A stretch of 64,000 nucleotides of DNA, taken from the NCBI RefSeq assembly GCF_900476215.1, contig NZ_LS483446.1:496001-560000 (forward strand), written 5' to 3'. This stretch comes from Helicobacter mustelae. GTDB taxonomy: Bacteria; Campylobacterota; Campylobacteria; Campylobacterales; Helicobacteraceae. A program made the translations under genes and the position numbers. Every line of letters starts with the position of its first letter. Positions within the stretch are counted from its first letter, which is position 1. Below the pieces are notes generated by a model. The model was not told where the DNA came from. It did no database searches and worked only from the letters and a program-made list of their open reading frames with translations. Below are positions 26,592-36,946 of this stretch, piece after piece.

Positions 26592-27625
26592 TATTTTGCT
26601 TTTTGGATTTTTTTGATGTATTGATAATCAACAAAAATAGGTTTCTTTTTGGGGAGACTGGTGCAAAGTGATATTAGGGTTTTTTCAAAATCTTCAAAGA
26701 GATAGTTTGCCATGCTGCCAGGGATGGGATTGATTTCGTTGATGTAGATTTTGTCCTCATGGATGAAAAAATCACAGCGAATCAATGCGCCCTCAAAGCA
26801 ATTTTCATAAAGAGCTTCAAAATGCTTCTGCATTTTGGTGACATTTTGCGCGGAGAGATTGGCATTCTCTATCTTGGAGTCGCGCGAAAAATCCAAATAT
26901 TTGTCTTCAAAATCTAAAAATTCTTTTTTGCCAGGCTCCTCGATGAGGGAAAAAACAAAATCCCCCTGGATCTTGCAGCCAGCGAGATTGTATTCTTTGA
27001 TGCCGCTGAAAAAAGGCTCGACCAACACGCTTGAGTCATATTCAAAAGCCTGATCGAGAGCAAAATTTAGGCTTTGGGGATCTTTTGCTATGCTGATGCC
27101 AATAGAGCTTCCTAGTCTTGCAGGCTTGATGATGAGAGGGAAGTCTAGGGGGATCTTTTGCTCTTGATGCTGTGTGAGATGGACAAATGGCAGAGTGGGG
27201 ATGCCACGCTCTTTTGCAAAAATTTTTGTATAGAGCTTATTGAAACTCAGGACACTGGCCTCCACTCTAGGCCCGATGTAGGGGATATGATAAAAATCAA
27301 GCAATCCTGCAAGCGTGCCATCCTCTCCATCAGCTCCATGTACTAGATTGAGTAGGATGTCAAACTCTAATGGGTTTTTGCCAAAAAAACCAGAGGTAAA
27401 AAATCCTCTCCTATCAAGATGTAGGGGCTTTTGGGATTTGTGTTTTTTTTGAGCAAAGAAATCTGCTTGCATTTGATGGGATTGTATGTGGTAGAATCGA
27501 TGTTCCTCATCTAGGAAGATGAAGAGTAGATTTTCTTGTTTTAGGACATTTTTGAGTGTGATAGCACTGACAATGCTGATCTCATGCTCCCAGCTTGCCC
27601 CACCAAATAAGATACAAAGAGTCAT
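26591..27625 (-). CDS. ddl: D-alanine--D-alanine ligase
   Basis: 344 residues, ATP-grasp enzyme that makes the D-Ala-D-Ala dipeptide of peptidoglycan. Motifs: LFGGASWEHEISIVSA at the start, LVHGADGEDGTLAG, the ATP-binding KPARLGSSIGIS, and the metal site NEINPIPGSM. First gene of a five- or six-gene minus-strand transcript (ddl-hydrolase-acyP-murF-HIT-ankyrin). Confidence 0.95.
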   Translation of the reverse strand: MTLCILFGGASWEHEISIVSAITLKNVLKQENLLFIFLDEEHRFYHIQSHQMQADFFAQKKHKSQKPLHLDRRGFFTSGFFGKNPLEFDILLNLVHGADGEDGTLAGLLDFYHIPYIGPRVEASVLSFNKLYTKIFAKERGIPTLPFVHLTQHQEQKIPLDFPLIIKPARLGSSIGISIAKDPQSLNFALDQAFEYDSSVLVEPFFSGIKEYNLAGCKIQGDFVFSLIEEPGKKEFLDFEDKYLDFSRDSKIENANLSAQNVTKMQKHFEALYENCFEGALIRCDFFIHEDKIYINEINPIPGSMANYLFEDFEKTLISLCTSLPKKKPIFVDYQYIKKIQKAK

Positions 27626-27646
27626 TTTTCATCCTCGTTTTTGCTA

Positions 27647-27652
27647 ATTATA
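27647..27652 (-). promoter_or_regulatory. -10 box for the ddl-murF transcript
   Basis: TATAAT on the minus strand, 22 bases before the ddl ATG. The AT-rich stretch is nearly palindromic and also reads TATAAT on the plus strand at 27650-27655, so divergent initiation is possible. Confidence 0.5.
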
Positions 27653-27844
27653 ATATATTTGAGTAGAAATCACTGTGCCTGTTTCAAAGTTCTTGGGAAA
27701 ATCCCAGTGGAGATTATTTAGTTTACCAGAGGATTGGGGAAAAGCTATATAAGAGAGCAGGAAGCGTAAAAATTGGCCGAGTTTCTTTCTTTTTGTTATT
27801 ATTTCTATGCTTTTACTTATTACAAGATTTTACAAGGAGTTTTT

Positions 27845-29134
27845 ATGGGTAGTGTTACTTTGATCAATAATGAAACGGGTCAACAATTTGAGTTTGATTT
27901 GATTGATTGCACCAGGGGGCCAAAGGCTATCAATTTTTCTAAGCTTTTTGAGACAGCAGGGATTTTTTCCTACGATCCAGGTTATGGTTCTACGGCAGGA
28001 TGTGAGTCTACTATCAGCTATATTGATGGCCAGAAAGGTGAGCTATTCTATAAGGGCATCCCCATCCAAGAAGTTGTGGAAAAGTATAAATTCATTGATG
28101 TGTGCAAATTGCTTATTAGTGACTCTGCTCCCAAAAATGCCGCCGAGTCTTTGGAATTTGATCTAGAATTGCGTCATCGCGGATTTTTGCATGAAAAATT
28201 AAAAAGGATGTTTAACTTTTTCCCCGATAAGGCTCATCCTATGGCAACACTTTCTGCTCTTGTCTCTGTTCTTTCCACGCTTTATGTAGATCACAGAGAT
28301 GAAGACATGGCAGATGATAGGGGCTATCAAACCATGGCAAGAAGAATCATCGCCAAAATTCCTACGATGGTGGCTTTTTGTTATCGCAATTCTGTGGGTG
28401 CACCATTCATCAATCCTGATATCAGCAAAAGTTATGTGGAAAACTTCCTCTATATGCTGCGCGGATATCCGCATGGTAGGATGAAGATTGGTAAGCATGG
28501 CGAACAGGAAATCACTGCGCTAGAGATTGAGGCATTGGATAAGATTTTGACATTGCATGCAGATCATGGGCAAAATGCCTCCACTACCACAGTGCGAAAT
28601 GTTGCTTCCACAGGTGTGCATCCCTATGCCGCGATTTCCTCGGGGATATCGGCATTATGGGGGCATGCGCATGGTGGGGCGAATGAGAAAGTTTTGCGCC
28701 AGCTCAATGAAATCGGGGATATCAAAAATGTGGATCGATACATTGCTAGGGCAAAGGATAAGAGCGATCCCTTTAGATTGATGGGCTTTGGACATCGTGT
28801 GTACAAAAACTATGATCCCAGAGCGAAGACTCTCAAAAAACTCAAAGATGAATTGGATAAAAAAGGCATCAAAATGAATGCTCGCTTGAGTGAGATTGCT
28901 CATAAAATCGAGGAGGTGGCGTTGAATGATGAGTATTTCATTCAAAGAGGGCTTTATCCCAATGTGGATTTTTATTCAGGAATCATTCTCACAGCACTTC
29001 AGATCCCCACAGAGCTCTTTACTCCGATTTTTGTAATGGGAAGAATGCCGGGTTGGTGCGCACAGCTTATTGAGCACCACAAAAATCCCTCTGCAAGAAT
29101 CACCCGCCCAAGACAGGTGTATTTGGGAAAATGA
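27845..29134 (+). CDS. gltA: Citrate synthase
   Basis: 429 residues, type II hexameric citrate synthase size. Catalytic residues are visible in [16 protein letters not shown] (His), [14 protein letters not shown] (His) and [10 protein letters not shown] (Asp). Condenses acetyl-CoA with oxaloacetate. ATG 27845 follows AAGGAG; the open frame upstream to 27773 is leader. Supplies the oxidative branch that ends in the 2-oxoglutarate:acceptor oxidoreductase encoded later in the window. A terminator follows. Confidence 0.96.
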   Translation: MGSVTLINNETGQQFEFDLIDCTRGPKAINFSKLFETAGIFSYDPGYGSTAGCESTISYIDGQKGELFYKGIPIQEVVEKYKFIDVCKLLISDSAPKNAAESLEFDLELRHRGFLHEKLKRMFNFFPDKAHPMATLSALVSVLSTLYVDHRDEDMADDRGYQTMARRIIAKIPTMVAFCYRNSVGAPFINPDISKSYVENFLYMLRGYPHGRMKIGKHGEQEITALEIEALDKILTLHADHGQNASTTTVRNVASTGVHPYAAISSGISALWGHAHGGANEKVLRQLNEIGDIKNVDRYIARAKDKSDPFRLMGFGHRVYKNYDPRAKTLKKLKDELDKKGIKMNARLSEIAHKIEEVALNDEYFIQRGLYPNVDFYSGIILTALQIPTELFTPIFVMGRMPGWCAQLIEHHKNPSARITRPRQVYLGK

Positions 29135-29144
29135 TCCGCAAGGA

Positions 29145-29185
29145 CCCAAGGGATGAGTCTCTTGGATCCTTGGGCTCTTTCTCTT
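29145..29185 (+). terminator. Rho-independent terminator after gltA
   Basis: CCCAAGG-GAT (29145-29154) pairs with ATC-CTTGGG (29166-29174) with one bulged G, then a T-rich run (CTCTTTCTCTTCT). It starts 11 bases after the gltA stop. Confidence 0.7.
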
Positions 29186-29740
29186 CTATCATTGTTTTGG
29201 TTCTTGTTTTATTGGATTTTTTCTGGTCTCTGCTTTTTTTGATGCGTTTATCATCGCTGGGGTTTTTTTTGACCGCTTCTTGATCGTCTTTGCTCCCTGT
29301 GCTGCGACTTCTCGCCATGAGGTGATTTTTGCGACTCTAGTTGAGAAATTTACATCTTTATGCACAAAGGTTGGATTTATATGACTAGGGTTTTGGGTGT
29401 CTGTCTTCTTTGATTTTTGCTCCATTGGATGCAGTTGGAGCAAAGGCAGATAGGGAGATGCTAGAGCAAGATAAAAAAAGCAGGGCCTAATTAGAGGTTT
29501 TATCGCGCAGTCGCGATGAGGCATTGGTAAAAGGAGTGCTCAAAAAAGGCGAGAGGGTGGTGTCTCGCGGGCAGGATGTGTTGCAAATTACTAAATCTTT
29601 GTGGTCTTGGCGAATTTTGGTAAGAAATGCAGGGAGAAGTAAGCTGAAAGCAAAATAAAAATTTGCTTAGAAGGGTTAAGGGCTGCATATAATATCGCCT
29701 ATCTCCCTCCCCATCACTTAGGATCTTGTGTGCATTGCTA
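29186..29740. other. Intergenic tract, probably decayed coding DNA
   Basis: About 550 bases without a convincing gene. On the minus strand a frame at 29189-29524 gives a lysine- and threonine-rich sequence with no recognisable motif and no good start, and I treat it as a relic or chance. On the plus strand a perfect TATAAT stands at 29688-29693, but only 48 bases of non-coding DNA follow before the end of the next (minus-strand) gene, so it is either an orphan promoter or fortuitous. Confidence 0.4.
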
Positions 29741-31537
29741 TCACTTATCAATATTTTCTTTAAAAAAGCTTTCCAAGCGATGATAAATAGCTCTATTGCG
29801 ATTGTCTATATCCTCTTTTAACCAACCATTTTGGGGCAATTTTGCTAATTCTTGGACTTCTTTTAAATGCTTGGTTCTAGCATCCTTGCTATATATTTCT
29901 TTCTTTTTGGCAAAAAAATTATCAGCGCATTTAATATTGGTTTTTTTAGGAAGCAAAATCTTGTTGCCTATTTGTTCTAAATATTCTTTATGACTTTCTT
30001 CATCCCAACCATTAAAGTTAGCATTCTGCCATTGTTTTGGCAAAATATGCTCAACCTCCAAGCCAGAAATATCAATGGGCTGTGAAAAATTATCATAAAC
30101 ATAGGCATAAAGATAGAGTAGGTATTTGGCCTTATTTGCCCTATCTTCCCACATATTTTCTTTGAAGGTTTCAAATGATGGATAGGGGATTTCATCTATC
30201 TTTTTGGATGGATTTTCATTCTGTAAAATATTAATGTTTAACTTCAACACCAAATGGCTAATTCTATTGCTAGTAACCTCTAGTCTCAAAAAAAGCAAGC
30301 TTACTTTTTTAAGCAGTTCCAGCAGTGGTGCTTCAAATGCTTGGCTGATTCTATCTTTTTTAATATTTTCATCCCAAAACAATTCTCTATGCTTCCATAC
30401 CAAACAACTTACAAATGACTGCCAGCCTTTATTTTGAAAAATATTTAGCACATTTATATAATTGAGAGATTTTCCGCACAGATAATCTTGTGGTGCTAAC
30501 CAAAAGTTTGCAAGTGATCTAATAAAGGGCATTGTTTCATCCTTATAAAGCCAACCATCAGACGAACCCCAAGCTTTTATTGTTTTGCTTCCTACTTTTT
30601 TATCATCTTTTGAGGTAAAAAAGTCTAAAAAATCTATCGTCGTCGTATTTGAGTCATTGTGAACTGCTTTAATGATGTGCATATACTGCAAAAATAGAAA
30701 ATCAAGATTTACATCTTTATTGCTCTCTACATTCTCTATATTTGCTTCAATCTCGTTCCAGAGTTCGATGAAGCAATCTAAATCCGCGCTATAGCGTTCT
30801 TTGTAGTATTTGTACAAATATCCTTTTAGCACATCAGCATTGGATAGTGGCATGCCACGAGAATTGAGCGTGTTAAAAATTGTCATTGCTGATTCTTGGC
30901 TATCACACACCACAAACAACACAAATAAATTTTTACCTAAGACAAAATTACAAAACTTAGTTCATCTAAGTGTTTCTTTGACTTTAAAATCTTTTAACTT
31001 ACCTTTAAAATACAAATAGTTTTGCACATAAGGCGAGCGATTGTTTTTGTTTTTTTTGTTATGCTCTTGTATGAAGCCCTCATCGATTGCATCGCTTAGA
31101 ATCTTGCTAAGATTTTCTTCTTCTTTTGCTGTCACGACCTCACTTTTCAAATGCTGTCTTTTAAAGTCAAATCCTCTTTCATTTTCATATTCCCACACGC
31201 ATTTGCCAAACGCTTTTTCATAATCCCCCTTTTCTTTTTCGCTATTAGATTCTGTTTTAAAGCACTCATAAAATGCTCTAAAAAGCAGGGTAAAAGTCGT
31301 AATTCTTTGTTGTCCATCAATGATTTGAAATTCATCTTTCTTTTCTGAAAAAGCAACAATGGAGCCCAAGAAATATTCATCATTCCTATTATCAAAGGCA
31401 TTAAGAATATCATTCCACAATGTTTCACAGTGATCTATTTCCCATTTATAAGGGCGCTGATATGGCGGGATGATAAATTTTACATCTTCTTCGCTTAGCA
31501 TTTTTGCAATGTATTTTTGTTCGGGTTTAAAATTCAT
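29741..31537 (-). pseudogene. DUF262/DUF1524 (GmrSD-like) protein broken by one in-frame TGA
   Basis: The 5' part (31537-30962) starts MNFKPEQKYIA after AAGGAGCAAGAA and shows the DUF262 motifs YQRPYKW and IIDGQQRITTF. TGA at 30964-30962 ends it. The same frame continues open without shift through ...FVVCDSQESAMTIFNTLNSRG, LSNADVLKGYLYKYYK and the DUF1524 nuclease motif VEHILPKQW to the stop at 29741. Together about 598 codons, a normal length. GmrSD-like proteins are modification-dependent nucleases or related phage-defence proteins. A GTG at 30922 might restart the second half. No partner defence gene is adjacent. Confidence 0.8.
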
Positions 31538-31741
31538 TTCTTGCTCCTTGCACAATTTTGGGTTGCGAGTTTTTTTTTCAAACTCCACCAAACATATTCC
31601 ATTTTATTCCTATTGCTTGCATTTCATACATTTAGCAGATTGTGGCATCCAGCTCATGTTTTTAACTTCAGAGCCAAAAAGGAAATTTTAAAAATTCAAA
31701 AAGTAGGGTAAGATCAAAATGAAAAAATCTCAAAAATCAAG

Positions 31742-31776
31742 GTAAATGCCAAAAAAGATGAAATTTAGACATTTAC
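31742..31776 (-). terminator. Possible terminator of the carboxynorspermidine dehydrogenase gene
   Basis: GTAAATG and CATTTAC form a 7-bp stem with a 21-base loop. On the minus strand it overlaps the last codons and stop of the gene and is followed by CTTGATTTTTGAGATTTTTT. The stem is AT-rich and the loop long, so the call is weak. The remaining 31538-31741 shows nothing else. Confidence 0.35.
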
Positions 31777-32964
31777 TTTTTCAATGAGTTTCCAGGGTAG
31801 CCCTTGTTTGTTGAGCTCTTCCATAAAGGGATCGGGATCAAGTTGTTCCATATTCCAGACCCCTGGCATGTCTCCCCAGATGTCTTGGCAGATGAGTTTG
31901 GCGCCAATCATCGCGGGTACACCGGTAGTGTAGCTTATAGCCTGCGCGCTGACATCACGATAGGCCTCTTGGTGATCGCACACATTATAAATATAGACGG
32001 TTTTGTCATGTCCATTTTTGGATCCAATGATGTAGCAGCCGATGTTGGTTTTCCCTTTGGTGCGGCCAGCAAGAGATGCAGGATCTGGTAATAGGGTTTT
32101 TAGGAATTGAATGGGTATGATTTTGTGCCCCTCATGTTCGACTTCCTTGATTCCCAACATCCCGACATTTTCTAGGCATTTCATATGGGTGATATAGCTC
32201 TGAGAGAATGTCATAAAAAAGCGAATTCTTTGCAGTCCTGGGATATTTCTGACAAGGGATTCGAGTTCCTCATGATAGAGGAGATAGGAATCTTTTTCTC
32301 CAATCTCTGGATATGCCCAAGTCTGCATAATTTCTAGAGGCTTTGTCTCAATCCACTTGCCATTTTCCCAATAGCGCCCATTGGCACTCACTTCGCGCAG
32401 GTTGATTTCGGGATTGAAGTTGGTGGCAAAGGGATAGCCGTGATCTCCAGCATTGCAGTCTAAAATATCAATCGTGCGGATTTTGTCAAAAAGATGCTTT
32501 TGTGCATAGGCGCAAAAAACATTCGTCACCCCCGGATCAAAACCACTGCCCAGCAGTCCAAAAATTCCCGCGCGCTTAAAGCGGTCATTATAGGCCCATT
32601 GTTCCTTGTATTCAAATTTTGCAGTGTCGGGATGTTCGTAGTTGGCGGTATCCAAATAGTGGGTTTTTGTACGCAAACAAGCTTCCATAATGCTTAGATT
32701 TTGGTAGGGTAGGGCGACATTGATGACGACTTTTGGCTGGTGTTTTTGGATTAGGGCCACTAATGCCTCCGTGTCATCAGCATCCACGCTCTCACAAATA
32801 ATTTCACCCAATTGCTTTTCTTTGATATTTTTTGCAATGGCCTGGCATTTTGTGATATTTCTTGAGGCCAGAATGATTTTTGAAAAGGTCTGTTTGTTTC
32901 GTGCAAGTTTGTGTGCGACGACTCCACCAACCCCACCAGCTCCTATCTGTAAAACAGTGCTCAT
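31765..32964 (-). CDS. Carboxynorspermidine dehydrogenase (saccharopine dehydrogenase-like)
   Basis: 399 residues. The NADP-binding start VLQIGAGGVGGVVAHKLARN, then INVALPYQNLSIMEACL, YLDTANYEHPD, GSGFDPGVTNVF and CDHQEAYRDVSAQAISYTTG match the LYS9-like carboxynorspermidine synthase of Campylobacter and Vibrio, which makes the precursor of norspermidine or spermidine from aspartate semialdehyde and a diamine. A saccharopine reductase role is unlikely in a bacterium that makes lysine by the diaminopimelate route. AAGGAGTG precedes ATG 32964. The decarboxylase partner nspC is not in the window. Confidence 0.88.
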   Translation of the reverse strand: MSTVLQIGAGGVGGVVAHKLARNKQTFSKIILASRNITKCQAIAKNIKEKQLGEIICESVDADDTEALVALIQKHQPKVVINVALPYQNLSIMEACLRTKTHYLDTANYEHPDTAKFEYKEQWAYNDRFKRAGIFGLLGSGFDPGVTNVFCAYAQKHLFDKIRTIDILDCNAGDHGYPFATNFNPEINLREVSANGRYWENGKWIETKPLEIMQTWAYPEIGEKDSYLLYHEELESLVRNIPGLQRIRFFMTFSQSYITHMKCLENVGMLGIKEVEHEGHKIIPIQFLKTLLPDPASLAGRTKGKTNIGCYIIGSKNGHDKTVYIYNVCDHQEAYRDVSAQAISYTTGVPAMIGAKLICQDIWGDMPGVWNMEQLDPDPFMEELNKQGLPWKLIEKVNV

Positions 32965-33201
32965 ATTGATTCACACTCCTTAGATTTTGAGATTTTTTGT
33001 TTTCATGATAGCAAAAAAAGATAATACTCCAAGAATATTAAAAGCCAAAACACATATCTCGCAGCAAAAATTAACATTTTCTTCATAAATGTCAAAACTT
33101 AAAAAAGAGTGAAAACATTTTCAAAAAAATACTTCTTGAAACGCTTTAAAATAGGGGTGGTGAAATTAAGGGGCCATAGATTTGAACCAAGGAATATTTG
33201 T

Positions 33202-33207
33202 TATAAT
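33202..33207 (+). promoter_or_regulatory. -10 box of murG
   Basis: TATAAT 25 bases before the murG ATG at 33232. The rest of the 268-base divergent gap (32965-33231) is AT-rich and shows no other clear signal. Confidence 0.6.
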
Positions 33208-33231
33208 CCTCTGAAAAATGAAGGAAAATCC

Positions 33232-34275
33232 ATGTATGTGATTACTGGAGGCGGGACAGGAGGGCATTTGGCCATTGCCAAGGCATTGGCCATCGCGCTC
33301 AAAGACAAAAAGCAGTCTATGATTTATATTGGTTCGATGCAGGGACAGGATCGTGCTTGGTTTGAGCAAAGCGATCTCTTTGAGGCGGTGTATTTTTTGG
33401 ATACCACTGGGGTGGTGAATGCGCGTGGAGTATCCTTGGCGCGCGCGATGTGGAGGCAGCTAAAGGGGATTTTTTCTCTGCGCGCTATTTTTGCCAAGCA
33501 TGAAATTAAAGGTGTGATTAGCGTGGGGGGGTTTAGCGCTGGGCCAGCGAGCATGGCGGCAGTTTTGTTTGGTAGGCGTCTTTTTATCCATGAGCAAAAT
33601 GCTATCAAAGGCAGGCTGAATCAAATCCTAAGTCCTTTTGCAAGGGTGATTTTTGGGAGTTTTGAGGATGGGGGCAAAAATTTCATCAAGACTCCTTATC
33701 CTGTGCGTAAGGAGTTTTTTTTGGAGTCCAGGGTGCGCAGAGAAATTAAAACCATACTTTTTTTGGGCGGTAGTCAGGGGGCTGTGGCGATCAATAATTT
33801 TGCATTGAGCTTGGCGCAAGACTTGATTTTGCGAGGATATAAGATCATCCACCAATGTGGGGTAAAAGATTTGGAGCGCATGAAGCAAGAGTATATTCAG
33901 ATGGGGATTTTTGGAAAAATTGACTTGTTTGACTTTAGTCCAGATATTTTTGGCAGGATTTCTCAGGCAGATTGTTGCGTGTGTAGGGCGGGGGCCAGTA
34001 GTGTTTGGGAATTGGCAGCTAGTGGGATCCCCTGCCTCTATGTGCCTTATCCCTATGCCGCAGGGGATCATCAATATCATAATGCCTTGTATTTTGAGAA
34101 GAAAAAGCTCGGTCTCATTGCGCAGCAAAAGGATCTCACTCCAGAGAAATTATGGGAATTTTTTGAGTTTATTGGGCCTAATATGGCAGGCATTTCCCAG
34201 GGCTTACAGAACACCATCCAAAAAAATGGTGCAGAGATGATTGTGGGGAGGATTATGGATTCTTTGCAAGCATGA
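33232..34275 (+). CDS. murG: UDP-GlcNAc:lipid II precursor N-acetylglucosaminyltransferase MurG
   Basis: 347 residues. Converts lipid I to lipid II at the cytoplasmic membrane face. Glycine-rich donor/acceptor loops GGGTGGHLAIAKAL and VGGFSAGPASMAA, the HEQNAIKGRLN motif, LGGSQGAVAIN and CRAGASSVWELAA are all present. ATG 33232 follows AAGGAAAATCC; the upstream open frame is leader. It ends 23 bases inside the convergent cysteine desulfidase gene. Confidence 0.95.
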   Translation: MYVITGGGTGGHLAIAKALAIALKDKKQSMIYIGSMQGQDRAWFEQSDLFEAVYFLDTTGVVNARGVSLARAMWRQLKGIFSLRAIFAKHEIKGVISVGGFSAGPASMAAVLFGRRLFIHEQNAIKGRLNQILSPFARVIFGSFEDGGKNFIKTPYPVRKEFFLESRVRREIKTILFLGGSQGAVAINNFALSLAQDLILRGYKIIHQCGVKDLERMKQEYIQMGIFGKIDLFDFSPDIFGRISQADCCVCRAGASSVWELAASGIPCLYVPYPYAAGDHQYHNALYFEKKKLGLIAQQKDLTPEKLWEFFEFIGPNMAGISQGLQNTIQKNGAEMIVGRIMDSLQA

Positions 34276-35521
34276 TTTCTAAGATCTGCTGATCTACATC
34301 CAGCATGCTATTAGAAGCAATTGCGCAGAGATTTTTTATGCTTTTGTCTGCATCATCGCTCACAATTCCATCTTGGGCATTTAGACTAGATTGCTCCAAT
34401 GCTATTAATAAGGATTTGAATACAGACTGCACGGTGGTGGAGACTTTCATGGAGCATCCATTGCTGGCACCATCGCACAAAATTCCGCTAATATCCCCAA
34501 TCATATTGCAAATGCCACGAGACACCACATCAAAATTCTGTGTGAAAAGCCATGCAATGCCTGCATAGCTGCCAATCCCAGCAGTGGTGACTGCACAGAG
34601 TGCAGAGAGTTTGGGGAGTTTGGAGTGAATGTAGATGGCGGTGAGATGAGAGAGGAAGAGCGCGCGATTGAGATCTTTTTCTTTGCCAAGATGTTTTGCT
34701 GCGATGACCACAGGCATGGTCGCAGTGATGCCTTGATTACCAGATCCAGAGTTGGTCATAGCAGGCAGTGGCGCGCCACCCATGCGTGCATCGGAGGCCG
34801 CGGTGGTGAAAATGAGAATCTGGCTGCCCAAATCTTTTGGAAGATCTTTGGAGTATTTTTGAAATGTGCGGCCAATTTTTAGGCCATAATCCTTGCGTAG
34901 ACCCTCTAAGGATAGAGCCTGGTTCATCTCTGCGCATTCTCCCAAAAAAGCAATCTTTTCTTCCTCAATCATGCAGGCTAGATCATAGATGTCGCGCAGG
35001 CTTAGAGAAGAGAAAATCTCTAGTGAAGCGGAGGTGCAGTCCTCTGTGTGAGGATTTTCTACAAGGGTTTTGCCATCTTTTTGTACTAGACTCACATGGC
35101 AATGACTTTGTGTTATCAGCACGCATACTTGATGATTTTTGCTTGTGGCAATAGCCTTGATATAGACTGTGGGAACATTTTTTTCTATAGAGATTTTGAT
35201 GATGCCTAGGAGTTTCTTTGCCTCTTCTAGCTGCTCTTTAGTGGCATTTTTGAGTACCTCTAGTCCAAGCGCACTATTTTGGCAGACATATCCCATTGCC
35301 GCAGCGATTTTAATCCCCTTCATTCCCGTGTTTGGTACACTCACCGCGATGGCATTTTTCATAATGTTGCCAGAAACAAAAAGCTCTAGGCTACAGAGTT
35401 CCTCTTCAAGATTCTCGCTGGCAACTGAGCATGCCAGGGCTATGGAAGCTGGTTCTGTACAGCCTAGTGCAGGTTTGACTTCTTGCTTGAGAATTTGGAT
35501 GATTTGATCTTTGATATCCAT
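34253..35521 (-). CDS. cyuA: L-cysteine desulfidase/UPF0597 family (CyuA/YhaM-like)
   Basis: 422 residues. Conserved features are KPALGCTEPASIALA near the start, the cysteine-containing DCTSASLEIFSSL, GSGNQGITATMPV and CNMIGDISGILCDGA; the cysteines of the last two and GCTEP are expected to hold a [4Fe-4S] cluster. The family breaks cysteine down to pyruvate, ammonia and sulfide. AAGGAGAAAAT precedes ATG 35521. In H. pylori the homolog is often annotated as a serine/cysteine-type dehydratase. Confidence 0.85.
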   Translation of the reverse strand: MDIKDQIIQILKQEVKPALGCTEPASIALACSVASENLEEELCSLELFVSGNIMKNAIAVSVPNTGMKGIKIAAAMGYVCQNSALGLEVLKNATKEQLEEAKKLLGIIKISIEKNVPTVYIKAIATSKNHQVCVLITQSHCHVSLVQKDGKTLVENPHTEDCTSASLEIFSSLSLRDIYDLACMIEEEKIAFLGECAEMNQALSLEGLRKDYGLKIGRTFQKYSKDLPKDLGSQILIFTTAASDARMGGAPLPAMTNSGSGNQGITATMPVVIAAKHLGKEKDLNRALFLSHLTAIYIHSKLPKLSALCAVTTAGIGSYAGIAWLFTQNFDVVSRGICNMIGDISGILCDGASNGCSMKVSTTVQSVFKSLLIALEQSSLNAQDGIVSDDADKSIKNLCAIASNSMLDVDQQILEIMLAKNP

Positions 35522-35878
35522 ATTTTCTCCTTAATTTTTCCACATTTTAACAACTTTTTGTACAAAGTGATACAATGATATTGATGCATAAAATGTACAA
35601 AAAAGAATCAAAATCCATCTAAGAGCCCCAAAGTAGGGCAATTAAAAAGCTCCTAAGGGCTGGGCGAGTCAAAAGATGTGATAAAAAGAGTCAAAAATAA
35701 GGACGCTAAAAGGAAAAACTCAGATAAAGCAGAACAAAAATCAACCCTTTTTCTGAGGGTTTGAAGAGATTGCAAAATAAGGAGGGTTATAAAAAAACAA
35801 AGAAAACAACCCATAAAAAAGAGAAGTTCAAAAAAGAAAGCTCCTCAAAAAGAGAAGCATTCAAAAAGAGTGAAAAGT
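35522..35878. other. Intergenic tract with small hairpin
   Basis: A-rich on the plus strand, 357 bases between the start of the desulfidase gene and the end of tsf. AACCCT-TTTTCTG-AGGGTT around 35744-35762 forms a short hairpin that, read on the minus strand, is followed by GATTTTTG and might stop transcription from tsf. No gene is visible; a lysine-rich plus-strand frame from 35761 is a composition artefact. Confidence 0.4.
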
Positions 35879-36946
35879 TTATTGCATTTGCGCAGCGACT
35901 TCTGCAGCAAAATCCTCGACTTTTTTCTCGATGCCCTCGCCAAGTTCAAATCGAATGTACTCAAGGATCTCGATTGTATCGCCAATTTCTTTGGATTTTT
36001 CCTCGAGGACTTGAGCGATGGTTTTTTTGTCATCCATGACAAAGAATTGCCCCATGAGAGTGAGTCTCTGATCTATTAGTGTATTGTCTGCGATGAATCG
36101 ATCCATTTGTCCTGGTAGGATTTTATCCCAAATGGCCTCTGGCTTGCCTTGTTTTTTGAGCTCTTCTTTGAGTTTTTGCTCTTGGGCTTTTAGGACTTCT
36201 TGGGTCAGCTCGCATCTACTGATGAACTCTGGGATTACCTTTAGTGGTTTGCCCAGTCTCTTGAGCTCTTCATTTTCTTTTTCTAACTCTGCTTTGAGCG
36301 CGACTTTTTCTTTTTGGATGAAATCCTTGTCAAAGGCTCTGTAGCAGAGCACCTGCGGCTTCATCGCTGCAGCATGCATGCAGATATTCCTTGCAAGCTC
36401 ACTAACTTTTTCTGCATTGGCTTTGTTTTGGCATTTCAAAGAGAGCAAGACCCCCACTCTGGCATTAGAGTGGACATAGCCTGTTACGATTCCATTGGCA
36501 TCTGCTTGAATATTGGCAATCCTCCTTACCACGATATTTTCGCCAATTTTGGCAATCTGGCTATGGAGATAGTCGCAGAATTTCTCTCCCTCAACATCTG
36601 CATCTTGCAAGGCATTTGTGCAGGAAATTCCTTCTTTTTCTACGCAAAGTGTGCTTTTTTGTACCAATGATTTGAATGCTTCATTTTTGGCGACAAAATC
36701 TGTCTCACTGTTGATTTCTAGCATCACCGCATTACTCAAATCCTCTTTGACTTTCACAGAGATTACACCCTCAGCCGCTACTCTATCTGCCTTTTTTGCA
36801 GCCTTGCTTAGACCTTTTTCTCTCAAAAACTCTACAGCCTTCTGGATGTCTCCTTGGGTTTCTACCAATGCTTTTTTGCAGTCCATCATCCCTGCATCTG
36901 TCATTTCTCTGAGCTGTTTTACAAGTTGTGCGCTAATTTCTGCCAT
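35879..36946 (-). CDS. tsf: Elongation factor Ts
   Basis: 355 residues, the long form common in Campylobacterota. N-terminal UBA-like part with [19 protein letters not shown] and [20 protein letters not shown]; core with [13 protein letters not shown], the pair that exchanges GDP on EF-Tu. Starts one base inside the rpsB stop (TAATG), the standard rpsB-tsf operon. Confidence 0.96.
   Translation of the reverse strand: MAEISAQLVKQLREMTDAGMMDCKKALVETQGDIQKAVEFLREKGLSKAAKKADRVAAEGVISVKVKEDLSNAVMLEINSETDFVAKNEAFKSLVQKSTLCVEKEGISCTNALQDADVEGEKFCDYLHSQIAKIGENIVVRRIANIQADANGIVTGYVHSNARVGVLLSLKCQNKANAEKVSELARNICMHAAAMKPQVLCYRAFDKDFIQKEKVALKAELEKENEELKRLGKPLKVIPEFISRCELTQEVLKAQEQKLKEELKKQGKPEAIWDKILPGQMDRFIADNTLIDQRLTLMGQFFVMDDKKTIAQVLEEKSKEIGDTIEILEYIRFELGEGIEKKVEDFAAEVAAQMQ

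Noticed and set aside
29189-29524. 111-residue minus-strand frame after gltA
   Set aside because: No start signal or motif, flanked by terminator and decayed DNA; kept only as possible relic.
30962-30964. TGA read as selenocysteine or tryptophan
   Set aside because: No selenocysteine hairpin visible after the codon and the window uses TGA as a normal stop elsewhere (for example slyD, atpF).
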